Shown here: piece by piece, positions 34,730 through 45,513 of the stretch
Layout: the number at the start of each line of letters is the position of its first letter
Numbering within the stretch: the stretch's first letter is position 1
From: Hysterangium stoloniferum
Lineage: Eukaryota; Basidiomycota; Agaricomycetes; Hysterangiales; Hysterangiaceae
NCBI GenBank assembly: GCA_015178975.1
Contig: WHVD01000012.1
Coordinates: forward strand, 930,001-994,000
Direction of reading: 5' to 3'
Length of the DNA stretch: 64,000 bases
Translations under genes and position numbers: made by a program
The notes under the pieces: generated by a model
Told to the model about the DNA's origin: nothing
The model's database searches: none
Seen by the model: only the letters and a program-made list of their open reading frames with translations

Positions 34730-35699
34730 GTCAAGTCCTTCCTGTCGTACTGTGGTGGCCTCCCCTCTCCCGACTGCACCCCGAACACGCTCCTGTACAA
34801 GTTCAGCTGGTCCTCCCGCGGGGTCCTCCTCGCATGCTTCCCCAGCCATGCCCAGCCGACGTTGATCCCCGGCGGCGGCACACAGCTCATGCAGAGCGCG
34901 GCACCCATCAAGGTCGGCGTGTTCGGCTTCGAGGGGTACGCGAATCGGGACAGTGTCCCCTTTGCGGAGCTGTATAACATTCCGGAGGCGGAGGAGGTGC
35001 TGAGAGGCACGCTGCGGTAGGGCAGCTTTTGTGTCTTTGTGGGTATGTTGGTGGGCATGGGGTGGCTGGACCAGGAGCCCAAGGGCTGGTTGAAGGAGGG
35101 GATGACGTGGGCGGAGGTCGGTGCAAAGATTGTCGGTGCGAAGGAGGCGAGTGAGAGTGAGTAGTGTTTGGGATTGGTTGTTTTGTTGTAGGTGATGTTT
35201 TCACTTGTAGTGCTATCCTTGGTGCTATTGCCTCTCTTCTCCCCGGCGACAAAAATGCCCACGATCAGGTCGTGTCGGGGTTGAGGTAGATTGGGCTCTT
35301 GGGTGCTGAGAAGGCTACCGTTAGGGTGGGCGTTTTCTTTCTTGTCGCACCATCACACCCGAATACTAACACGTCCGGCCAAGGCCACGCTCCTCGACAC
35401 CCTTTGTGCCCGTCTTGAAGAGCTCATGAGGTATGACCAGGGTGAGCAGGACATGATCGTTTTGCAGCACCGATTTGGCGTGCAGTAGAAGGATGGCGGT
35501 GAGGTGTGTCAAAATATTCTACATTCATATCCCCCCGCTTTGTCTTTTGCACCGTTATTAACACTTTACATTTTAGCACACGTGTCCCCTGTATTACAGG
35601 AAATACTCACGTCCACTCTTATCACGTATGGTAACCCTCTTCCGGGGGATACACCGCGGTGGCGTTGACGGTCGGATTACCATCTGGCATTGCAACGCA
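34730..35699 (+). pseudogene. LYS9: Saccharopine dehydrogenase (L-glutamate-forming) C-terminal pseudogene
   Basis: The intact enzyme makes saccharopine from aminoadipate semialdehyde and glutamate, the next-to-last step of fungal lysine synthesis. After a TCTAG acceptor the frame reads VKSFLSYCGGLPSPDC, YKFSWSSRGVLL, then NRDSVPFAELYNIPEAEEVL. Further along come GWLDQEPKGWLKEGMTWAEV, then after a probable intron GAIASLLPGDKN, then LCARLEELMRYDQGEQDM and a final VGLPSGIAT-like segment near 35670. Stops occur in the enzyme frame at 35019 (Tyr to TAG) and 35287 (Trp to TAG), and later pieces change frame. The N-terminal dehydrogenase part is missing. Retained introns indicate a copied genomic segment, not a retrocopy. 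In many basidiomycetes this enzyme is fused to spermidine synthase; no trace of that part is seen here. Confidence 0.85.
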
Positions 35700-35890
35700 G
35701 TTTCAAAAGCCTCTTTGTCCCCGTTTATAAACGTGATCCATGACTGCTACAGCTACGTATTCCATGCTTATATTTTCCTTTGCCTTACCTTGGTTTAAGT
35801 CGCAACATGCAGCTGCCCCTTTCACCCCGCATATACACATCCAGCATATCCATGCAAATATCAAGGAGGCACGGTTTGATGTCATGTGGA
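35700..35890 (+). repeat. Dispersed repeat F, copy 2
   Basis: Direct copy of 31150-31345. It begins exactly where the LYS9-like sequence ends, so it marks the breakpoint that truncated the pseudogene. Confidence 0.8.
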
Positions 35891-37132
35891 CATCAGCCAT
35901 ACAATGTCTCTGACAGACCTCGTATTTATGTACCCAAATATTCTCACCCACCTCGACGTCAACAGCTGCTGCCATTGCCGGAGAGATACCAACATCAACA
36001 GCTACCACCACCATATAAACCGATCATTACCTCACCACAGACAAGGAACCCCAGTCGCCGAAGGCTGGGATGCCTGCGTGCAATCCCACAGAACTACCCA
36101 ACCGGCCAAGGCCAACAGTTGAATACACAGGATTGTTCGATCCTTATCACAGCAATCATGGTGTGGTGGAAGAGTAACTTAAAAAGAATAGATGAGCTAC
36201 ATTCCCATTGAATATTTCCATGAGAAAGATCCTCTAAAATACAATGGAAAATGTTCATGTGGAATAGGGTCTCAGGCAGACCCCTAAGCCTATGTTACCA
36301 CTACTCCCCCATATTAATTTCCAAGTTTATCATTGGATTTTAAAGGATATTTAGATTATTTTTAAAAAAGAGGATTTGTGGGAAACAGGTTTAGTTAAGA
36401 GTTCCTTTTAAAAAGAGGATTTATGATACATAAATAGTTAGGGTTCTATTAAATAAAATTGGGAGTCTCCAACTATTCCAAGATCTCTTTTTATTTCTTA
36501 AATATAGATGGAAATTTTGATAAGATCCACTTCCTCTTTAGGATAAGAACATTTGTAGATACACATAATAAATGTAAGGGGACATTCCATTTCTTCCCTC
36601 TAATTTATGTCATGGCTACATATACTGGCCAACCCTTAGAGGATATTGTGTAATTTCCTCATATTTCTTAGAGAGTTATTCCACCCTATAGGAATATTCT
36701 AAGGTAGAGTATGTAGTTAGTGTCTATTGGGGTGAGCTGTCATTCTGTTTTTAGACATCCCATGTTTTGGAGCACCTAGCAGAGATGCCCTCTTTATCTT
36801 TTTCTCTTTGGATATCCCTCTGCTAGCCTTGTGTGAGTACCACAGGCTCTGCTAGAGGTAGTCCTTACAATAAACATCCCATCTTCACCTTTAGGTCTAT
36901 CCTCTTGTTTTTGAGTATTAAACCCTGTTATTGGACATCCACTTCTTCTTATCAATTTTTCAATGGATCCTGTGTATCCATCCTCAGTACTTATGCCATG
37001 TCTTCAACATTGTTCTAAGATCTTTTCTTTTCTAACTTTATATCCAAGTACCTTAGGGAAGTTCATATTACCTAATTTTATTAGGTAGAACTTTCAATAG
37101 TTCAATTTGGAATAATATTCTTTCATCTCTTT
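35891..37132. other. Spacer, mostly AT-rich
   Basis: Positions 35891-36125 hold a short Pro/Gln-rich coding-like piece (YVPKYSHPPRRQQLLP) on the plus strand, unrecognised. From 36200 to 37132 the sequence is AT-rich without recognisable genes. AAAAAGAGGATTT occurs twice (about 36365 and 36409). Confidence 0.4.
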
Positions 37133-37656
37133 GGAGGATGGTTACACTTTATTGAATATACAAAATTTTACTGAATAATCCTCATATTTTTTTAGTGAGA
37201 CTATTCCTTCTGGTCATGACAACTTATTCTATGAGTTTATATTTAATTACCTGAAATTTCATCTTTAAAATATGCATGCCCTTTTAAAATACACACAAAT
37301 AACATAGTTACACAAGATTATTTGGGTTATGACTTAATCTTTGGGTTATGATGTATTCTCTTGTATACAATCAAACTTTCAAAGATATTTCATATAATTT
37401 AAATTTAGTTGGTTTAGAGAGTTAACCAGAACTATCTGGGGTACCAATCCCCATTGTGCAATTTATTCCAAAAGAATAATCTACAGATGATTGTTTGACT
37501 AAATTTTGTCAGATATAGGATTAATATTAATATTTTTGCATTCTTCAGAGTAATACCTAATCAACTGAATTTGATTAAATATTAATTTTACAATAAACAA
37601 TATAAATATATATACTTTAGTGGATAAATAACTTTTAAAGTTTTGGGTTATCCTCC
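37133..37656 (+). mobile_element. MITE-like element E, copy 2 (empty)
   Basis: The 524-bp element starts GGAGGATGGTTAC and ends GGTTATCCTCC, flanked by TTT on both sides. It matches 28706-30070 along its length and lacks the solo LTR found there, so it records the uninserted state. Confidence 0.78.
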
Positions 37657-37699
37657 TTTTACAAGATGATCAAAAGACTTCTTATCCATAATATCAAGT

Positions 37700-38931
37700 A
37701 TTTTAGATTTATGTATATGCTATTTCAATTACTTCTTCCTCTTCTTCATCACTAGAGATATAGCTTCTATTACCCCATGAAGCTTTAGACATGAGCTTTT
37801 GGAATGTTTTTTCTTATAAACTTATACCATTTCCAAGTTCTTCCTATAGAAGCTACTCCAAATATTCCTTTATAGCTTTTATCTAAAAAGACTATTCTTA
37901 TATTGTATTTTGTAAGTTGTCTGTAAGTTCTTTCTAATTCCTCCAATGATACATCTTTATCATATGCTCTCTTATTTTCTACTATCATGTTACAACTGGA
38001 ATTCCCACCAGATTCTGGGCACTAACTTATACGCACCCATGCCCTATACATACCAATTGTCAGTTTACTGGAATTCCTGCCAGACTCCGTACGTCAGACT
38101 TGTCCATGTTTGACTTTGTTACGTCGTGTATCAGTCACTGGAATACCCGCTGGACTCCATCTCTGTCTATGTCCGACCTCGTCCCACACATCAGTCACCA
38201 GACCCTGCTCAGAAAACTGTCATCCCTCTAACTGAGCCCTGTTCCCATTTTAGTCAATGACCTGTCACAATTTGGACTCTGCTCCCATTCCGATTCCCAT
38301 TATGGTTTATGATTTGTCACAATTTGGACTCCACTCCATTCTGTCCCATTCCTAACACCAAATTTGGTGTTTACTTATCTCGTTTTATGTTTTGCTAGTT
38401 TCATTTCATTATTACTGGATTTGGTATGTTATTCATTCCACAGTCTATATAGTCTGGCAGATGTTGTACATACAATCCAGTCAGAAAATCAGCTTAGATT
38501 CTCCCCAGTAATCTAGTACATTTTCCACTCTAAACTCCTCCTTGAATTACACCGGTCTCCTCAACCTCTGACTTATTCATCTCGACTCCCCGACCTCTTG
38601 ACCCACGACCTCTGACCTCTGACCCCTCAACCCACAAACTCTGCCCAGACTCCTGGAATTCCCATCCGCCTGTTTGAAATTGGATAACATGATCTTGTGA
38701 GGGCACAACCTATAAGCTGAAGCCAAGTTCTACCAGATTTCCCACAGGTTTCCCTGGAAACCCACCGTGTACATACCCTTAACATATCAGGTACTTACAT
38801 TCATGTATATTATCTTTTCAATCTCTTTTATAATAACTAACAAAAAAATCTGGTATCATAATCTTAGATATATCTACATCATCCCTATCTGTTGTATTTG
38901 TTGTGACTGTGTCACAACCCAAAGATATCCA
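37700..38931 (-). pseudogene. Nuclease-like (PD-(D/E)XK-type) coding remnant split by a solo LTR
   Basis: On the minus strand, coding-like sequence runs from about 38931 to 38785 (DDVDISKIMIPDFFVSYYKR), is interrupted by the solo LTR, and continues from 37987 to about 37785 (VENKRAYDKDVSLEELERTY, then GIFGVASIGRTWKWYKFIRK). A Pro-Asp pair followed about 20 residues later by the E-x-K of LIVENKR resembles the PD-(D/E)XK nuclease core. One stop codon is visible before the LTR. An acidic segment SSDEEEEEV follows the second part in another frame. It could derive from a host gene or from a DNA transposon accessory protein. The family assignment is tentative. Confidence 0.45.
37988..38784 (+). mobile_element. 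Solo LTR, family A
   Basis: The 797-bp segment TGTTACAACTGG...CCCTTAACA is flanked by TATCA at 37983-37987 and 38785-38789. It interrupts a nuclease-like coding remnant. Confidence 0.92.
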
Positions 38932-38986
38932 ATGATGCTATCACCTCAATTTATTGTCATGTCACCATATCAGCCACCATCAACAA

Positions 38987-39856
38987 TGTTATGCAGAGCT
39001 TATCAGAGGGTTTCTGGAGAAACCCGTGGGAAAGCTGGTAGGACTTGGCTTCAGCTTATAGGCTGCACCCTCATGAGATCATATTGTCCAATTTCAGATG
39101 GGTGGATGGGAATCCCAGGGAGTCTGGGAGTAGTTGGTGGGTTGTAAGGTCAGAGGGTCGACTGCGGGAATTCCATGGAAGTTGAGGGGTCGGGTTGAGA
39201 TGAGTCAAGGGTTGAGATAGATAGATAGGGTGGAGGTTAAGTGATAGATGGGTCAGAGCCTATGGGCTCTGACAAGGTAAAGAGCAGTGTGTTTCAAAGA
39301 GGAGATTTAGAGTGGAAAATGTACTGAGATTACTGGGGAGAATCTAAGCTGATTTTCTGACTGGATTGTATGTACAACGTCTGCCAGACTATATAGACTG
39401 TGGAATGTATAACATACCAAATCCAGTAATAATGAAAACTAAACTAACAAACATGAAACGGGATAAGTAAGCACCAAACTTGGTGTTAGGAATGGACCAG
39501 AGCGGAGCAGAGTCCAAATCGTGACAGGTCATTAAACCATGACAGGAATGGGGTACAAGTGGAGTCTGAAGCATGACAGGTCATTTGACCATAATGGGAA
39601 CAGGGCTCAGTTAGAGAGCTGTCAGGTTCTCTGAGCATGGTCCGGTGACTGGTGTGTGGGACAGGGTCAGAGATAGACAGGAGCAGGTTCCTGCAGGTAT
39701 TCTGGTGACTGATACATGAAGTAATGAAGGTCAAGCATGGACAGGTCTGACATCCGGAGTCCAGCAGGTATTCCGGTAAACTGATAATTGGTGTGTATAG
39801 GGTGTGGGTGCATATAAGTTAGTGCCCAGAGTCTGGTGGGTTTTCCAGTTGTAACA
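38987..39856 (-). mobile_element. Solo LTR, family A, opposite orientation
   Basis: On the minus strand it starts TGTTACAACTGG and ends with a terminus unlike the other copies over the last 35 bases. It lies 202 bp from the previous solo LTR, in inverted orientation. The flanking pentamers (AACAA and AGTAA) do not match, so one end may have been altered by recombination. Confidence 0.85.
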
Positions 39857-41002
39857 AGTAAACCCAACACTGATGCACACCCTCATGGTGATCAAACCCT
39901 ACTACAGCCCCTGTCAAATTATACTTGTACTATTTGGTTATACTCTGATATGTCCCTTTAGCCTTTCCTGATCCATTTATTCTATGTCTCACCTATGTTG
40001 TATGTATCATGGACTGTTTCCTTTTTTGTAGTTATCACCCTCAGTTATTCACGGCCTCCAACTTAATCATAACCTTCCTGTTCTTGGTCAAGCTTATTTG
40101 TCATTAGTATTTCCACTCTTCCCTCAGTTAGTATTTCTAGATGCCGATAACTCATATATAAACCCACTGTAATGTAGCTACTAGGCAATCAGAATATTGA
40201 TTAAGTTACTCCTACTAGTTCTTTGCTCTTCTCTTGGACCTCCAATCCTCTCTCTCTCTCTCTGCTTTCTACCAATCCACAGATCTGACAGTTCAACTAC
40301 TATTCGGATCCCTGATAGTTAAGTTCTTGCATGTTCGAAATTTAAGGACAACTGATGGTTACATACATGTAGAATGGGTGACAGGAGAGCATCAGGATGA
40401 AGATGGGATGGGATGATGAAAAGGGAACACCATGGTTGGGGGTACCAATAGGGAGATGCCAGAGGGTGGGGAAGGTAAAATAAGGTTGTGGCAGGCTGAA
40501 TGACTGGATCCTAACATCATCCATGAAGGCTTTCTGGGAGTACCCTATCCCATAATATTCTTTTATTAGTCCATGCAGCTTGAGCACCAGTCAATCCCTT
40601 CTGGTAAGCATTAATAAACCTGGGGGAATGCTTAAACATACATATCTAAGAAATTGTAAGAATAAGAATAAGCAAGATTTGAAAGAATAGGAAGTATCTT
40701 CACATTTTTTATATATCTATTCAGAACATAACTAACAAATACTCATCTGTGTGGACCCATTTGAGAGATTTTAGAGCCTTGCTAAGACCCAACCCTTCCT
40801 CCGAGATATTGATAATGAGCAGTGTACTCAGATACTAGTTCTTGAACAAGGTATAGTAGTATTTTGCTTTATGCCACCCACTAGCTGCCTAAATGGAAGT
40901 TGCTGGATGACGACTAGTCTCACTTAATCTTGGCCAAAATTTCAATGGCCAAAATATTTCTTTCTCCAGACAAGCTGATTTCATAAGTACTGCTTTAATA
41001 GT
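39857..41002. other. Spacer, nothing recognised
   Basis: Contains a short TC microsatellite around 40246-40262. No gene, RNA or known repeat was recognised. Confidence 0.45.
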
Positions 41003-42297
41003 TGTAATGTATTCAGGGGATTCTCTTAGATAGCTCAATATATGCTATAGTGTCACAGAGCTTCAACAATAAAATAAGCAAAGGTCCAGTAATTTAAATA
41101 CTGATAGATTAATGAGCTGCGCTATGAAGCTTAAACAACTCAAATCAATGCTTATTTTGATTATTGAAAGGTTCAATAGAACTGTGTATGACTCTTTTAG
41201 CAAATAAAAGAACTATTCCTTGAGAATAGGGGCTAGAAGCTGAATATATGCACAGTAACTTAGCAGAGACTTGATATAAGAGCTTCGGATTCTTGTATGC
41301 TTATTTGTAACTATTAATAGTTATTTAACAAGGTGTTAAATAATTTATTAATAGAGAAAATAATATGTATTGGATTATCTGAGTGCTTGTACTTGATTAA
41401 TTCAATAAACTTAGGGCTGGGCCTTGAGTAATCTAGTATTGGCAGGGATTTCAGTAAGGATACTTAGATACTTATTAGGTTTATTATCTAATTAATAAGC
41501 CTAAAGGGTAGCTGTGAGGCTGGGGAACTTAGATGATTAGCTAAGTCCAAGAGTTGCTGACAAAGATTCAAGATGCTGCAAGTGTAGGTGCTTGCAGTTA
41601 GTGTATCAGACTAAGGCTATTATTGTCCTTAGGATGATGAGGTAAGCTTCTGTGCTGTACTGTAAAATATGTGAGAGATAGATTGGTTTTATTGGAAACT
41701 TGGCCCTCCTTATATACATTTTGACAACTCAATGATTAGCTAACTATTTAGTTTATGAGGTCATTAGTGAGATCATAATGACCTCATATTCTACTCATTA
41801 TTTACCCTTTGTTTATCATGTGATTCCCTTCTCTGAGACAAGGGTTCTAACCTCTTGCTTGAACATGAAGGTTCAAGACCGCGGTCCCGGGACGGAAGCA
41901 AACGATGAGTCGGCGGGATCAAATAATGACTCGGGTAGTCACATTCGTGACTTGTGTGACTCGGGGTAGTCACATCCGTGACTTGTGTGATGTCCGACAC
42001 CGGAGGCTTATCTAATAAGTCACATGACTTCAAAAATGCGCAAACTGGGCTGCACAAGGTGCCGAAAGGTAATAACTAAGTAAACAAAATATAAATAATT
42101 AGTTAAAAATTATAATAAAATAAATAAGATATAATAGCATTATATGAGTGCATATATGCTATTATTATGCGAAGTTAAAAGGAATAAGGCCTATTTTTCA
42201 CAATAAACATAGTAAAAATACAATAAAAATTCGAGAAAATATTAAGTAATTCAAAGAAAATTAAGAGAACATTATGAGATAATGTTGATACATCACA
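41003..42297 (-). mobile_element. Solo LTR, family C copy 2
   Basis: The 1295-bp inverse copy of the LTR at 389-6837 is flanked by ATAGT at 40998-41002 and 42298-42302. It carries an extra tandem copy of a TAGTCACATYCGTGACTTGTG segment near 41938-41985. This copy has no Copia insertion and shows the original uninterrupted LTR. Confidence 0.9.
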
Positions 42298-42302
42298 ATA
42301 GT

Positions 42303-42889
42303 AGTGGCGTCAGCAGGTGTCGAATGGGCACTTAGATTGGATCAGGCTGCTATATCTTATGATAGATTTAACAACCAGAAGTCTATTAAAAATAGTATGA
42401 GTTGACTCTATTGCAATACACAATATACAAGGGTTTAATAAACTTGTAGTAAAAGTACTTTGTGTCAGTTAGTGTAGCACCTCCTGACAATATAGGTTGG
42501 ATGCTCTGGGAGGTGTATAGTGGTTCTGACACACATTAACCTCCAAATGCATGGTCCACAATTAGCATCTTCATATGAAAAGTTGCAATAATTGGTGGAC
42601 TCCCCCTATAAAAAGGTGTGTTTCATCATCAAATTTAACATTGTCATCATCATTAACTCTGCTAGAGCACACCATGCCAACACAACCAGTGTTACCCAAT
42701 GTAGGAGTAAAGGATTGGTGGTGTGAAACCATCTGAACAGAGGAGGAGGAGGAGGAGGAGGAGTTGATGGATGATCATATGCAATGAACAACAACCCAAC
42801 ATCAAGATGATCAAGGCAGGGCTGACCCCAACACGGGGAGACACTGCCAAGGTGTGTACATCCTCTCACTACTCACAAAATCCATACTC
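42303..42889. other. Spacer with a possible promoter-like motif
   Basis: CCCCTATAAAAAGG at about 42603 resembles a TATA box. A GAG/GGA microsatellite lies at about 42738-42762. No gene is recognised; part may be the upstream region of the hAT remnant. Confidence 0.35.
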
Positions 42890-43400
42890 ACAGATTTTGT
42901 CACCTGGCAGTCCTAGCTCACCAACATCTTCAATGACTTACCAGCACTCGCACCACCTAAAGCAACTGACCTCAGCTCTGAACTTGACTGCTACCTCAAT
43001 GCTGATATTGAGCACATTACAGATGCACTCACATGGTGGCACAAGCAATGTGCCTCATACCTTCAGCTGTCTCACATGGTGCTTGACTACCTCACAATTC
43101 CTGGTGCATCTCATACATATGTAATGTTGAACTTCATCTTGACTCAGATTTGTATGCATAGCTACATCTGTTGATGTTGAACAGCTGTTCAGCCATGGAC
43201 ATCTCCTTCTTACTCATGTCCAATCTCATCTTTCTGCACAGACCATGTGTGCCCTCTTGTGCCTGAGGCTGTGGAGCCAACTCGATCTCATCAAGACTGA
43301 GGATATGCAGAAGATTGCTAATCTCCTGAACATTAATGGGGAGGATGAGGAGATGGAAGTTGAATGGGATAATATTGGTAGGGACTTTGAGACAGGCTAG
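42890..43400 (+). pseudogene. hAT transposase C-terminal remnant
   Basis: Plus-strand translation gives FNDLPALAPP, then ELDCYLNADIEHI, DALTWWHKQCASYLQLSHMV and LDYLTIP, then after a 58-bp intron (43104-43161, GTGCAT...CATAG) ATSVDVEQLFSHGHLLLTHV and LCLRLWSQLDLI, ending EVEWDNIGRDFETG and a stop at 43398. This is the hAT dimerisation domain (WW and ATSVDVEQLFS motifs). The first, catalytic part of the transposase is absent. A CCCATGGGTCAAATGCCC stretch near 43470 may be subterminal transposon sequence. It is followed at 43533 by Gypsy B. Confidence 0.8.
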
Positions 43401-43532
43401 TTATACACACATGTTACTGTAGTACTACCCTTCTCAACTACCCAATTTGAAACATAGCTGACCCAGAGGTATACCCATGGGTCAAATGCCCTCCAACCCA
43501 CCTATGTACCCATACCCCCTGTCCAGGTATGT

Positions 43533-44115
43533 TGTTACGACCCGTTCCCGGATGTTTCAATATCCGACTTCCAGTCTTCCATTCCCGACTTCCGATCCCC
43601 GACTTCCGACTTTGACCTCCGACTACGGAACATCATAGTTACCGTATCATCCGCGTTCTTCGTTTGTTCCGCATTTGGTAATTTGTCCGTTGACAAGTAT
43701 TCACTCGTTTGTTGTTGTATTCCCGTCTTGGAATATTGTCTTCCTAATATGTCTTATTGTATTTCCGTTTTAAGAACACTTCCGTTTCCGTCTTATTATG
43801 GTCTCAGTTTGTAGTACAATAACGAGTAGACTTATATTAGTTTCCGCGAATTTGTACTTTACTTTAGATCTGATATCGACTTAGTTTCTTATTCCTCCTC
43901 CCGTCTTTCTGTACGCTCGATATTCGGAACTCTTCGGAACTCTGAATATCCATATCTTCCATCGTTAGTTCACTTCCGAAATTAAGGACATTGAGCGTTT
44001 GCGTAGAGGCGCAGCACATAAGCTGAAGCCGACGTCCTGACCCTATCAACGAGTTTCCGACTTCCCGGTGACTTCCCGATAGTTCCGGAATAAGTTCCCG
44101 ACACGGCACTTAACA
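43533..44115 (+). repeat. 5' LTR of Gypsy B
   Basis: TGTTACGACCCG...GGCACTTAACA, 583 bp. It contains GCGCAGCACATAAGCTGAAG near 44008, a stretch shared with LTR family A. Confidence 0.93.
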
Positions 44116-44149
44116 GTATATCAGATCTCAACTCTGCGACTCGCTCATC

Positions 44150-45373
44150 ATGGGTCCCAAACGCAAAGCTGCTGAAGGACCATCCCAACTTCAATCCCCG
44201 TTGCAACTTTACACCACCCAACTCGAAACCCCAATTCAGCCGACAACATCAGCTTCTGTCGAAGAAGTTACCGAGGAGGTTACCGAGGTAACGAAGGACA
44301 CCAATGTTCCCCACACTACCGACAACGAAGCAGAAGATCAACCGGATACATCGACAAAACCCTCCGATGATCAAACTGGAATGTTGCTTTTTAACTCCAT
44401 CTCCAAATTCGCTGATTACTTGAAATCCGCTGAGGATAGTAAAGAATCATCCCGCACCGGAGTCAAAGAACCCGAACCATTTACCGGCAAGGATCCGAAA
44501 AAATTGAAGAATTTCCTTCTTCAATGCCGTTTCAGTTTCCGTGATCGACCCAATGCTTTTAAATCCGACAGTCAAAAAGTCAATTTTGCACTCTCATATC
44601 TCAAGGATACCGCTCAGGATTGGTTCGAACCCGGACTATCCGGATTATCCGACGAGACACCCGTATGGCTCGACGACTGGGATGCTTTCGTGGAAGAACT
44701 GGAAACTAATTTCGGACCTTACGACCAATCCGGCGAAGCAGAAAACGAACTAATGACGCTCAAGATGAAGGACAATCAACGAGTTTCCGATTATCTCGTC
44801 AAGTTCAATACCCTCGCCGCACGATGTGGATGGGACGATTCCGCCCTCAGGCACCATTTCTATATGGGACTTCCGTCACGCCTTAAAGACGAAATCTGCA
44901 AAGATGGGAAGCCAAAAACTCTCCAACTCATGCGGATGAAAGCTCAAACATCCGATGCCCGCTATTGGGAACGAAAAGCCGAGGTTTCTCGAGAGAACCC
45001 GACGGAACGTTCTCAGAACAACAAGGCGTCGACTAGCAAGTCTTCCGGCAACAACTCAGGCAATAATACCGGCTCTGGCACTAATACTGGCAAATCAAAT
45101 TCCGACCGGAAGAAAGACAAGAAATCCAACAAGGAAAAACAGTCAACTTCCGACAAACCCGACATTTCCCATTTGTTGGGTACCGACGGTAAACTCACCC
45201 CGAAGGAGAAACAACGGCGCATGGATAACGACCTCTGCCTTTTCTGCGGAAAAGGCAGACACAAGGTTTCCGACTGTACCGTTAAATCTAGCTCTTCCAA
45301 GGCTCGCGCAGCAACTTCCACTACGACTACAACGTCTAAGGATAAACCCGCCACGGAGTCGAAAAAAGAGTAA
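44150..45373 (+). mobile_element. Gag of Gypsy B
   Basis: A 407-residue frame begins MGPKRKAAEGPSQLQSPLQL shortly after the 5' LTR. It contains a capsid-like segment (EPFTGKDPKKLKNFLLQCRF; then WFEPGLSGLSDETP, and FVEELETNFGPYDQSGEAE) and a zinc knuckle CLFCGKGRHKVSDC near residue 363. It is the best preserved Gag in the window. Confidence 0.9.
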
Positions 45374-45513
45374 GCAACCCTCCGGAATCTGCACGGACAG
45401 AGGGCTGCGTTGACTCTCTCCGTGTCTCCGAGGTTGTCCGTCTCAACGCGTCCGCTCTCTCTAATCCCGATTCATTATTTGTAAAACTCGTCTCTGACTT
45501 TCTTGGAAATTTA

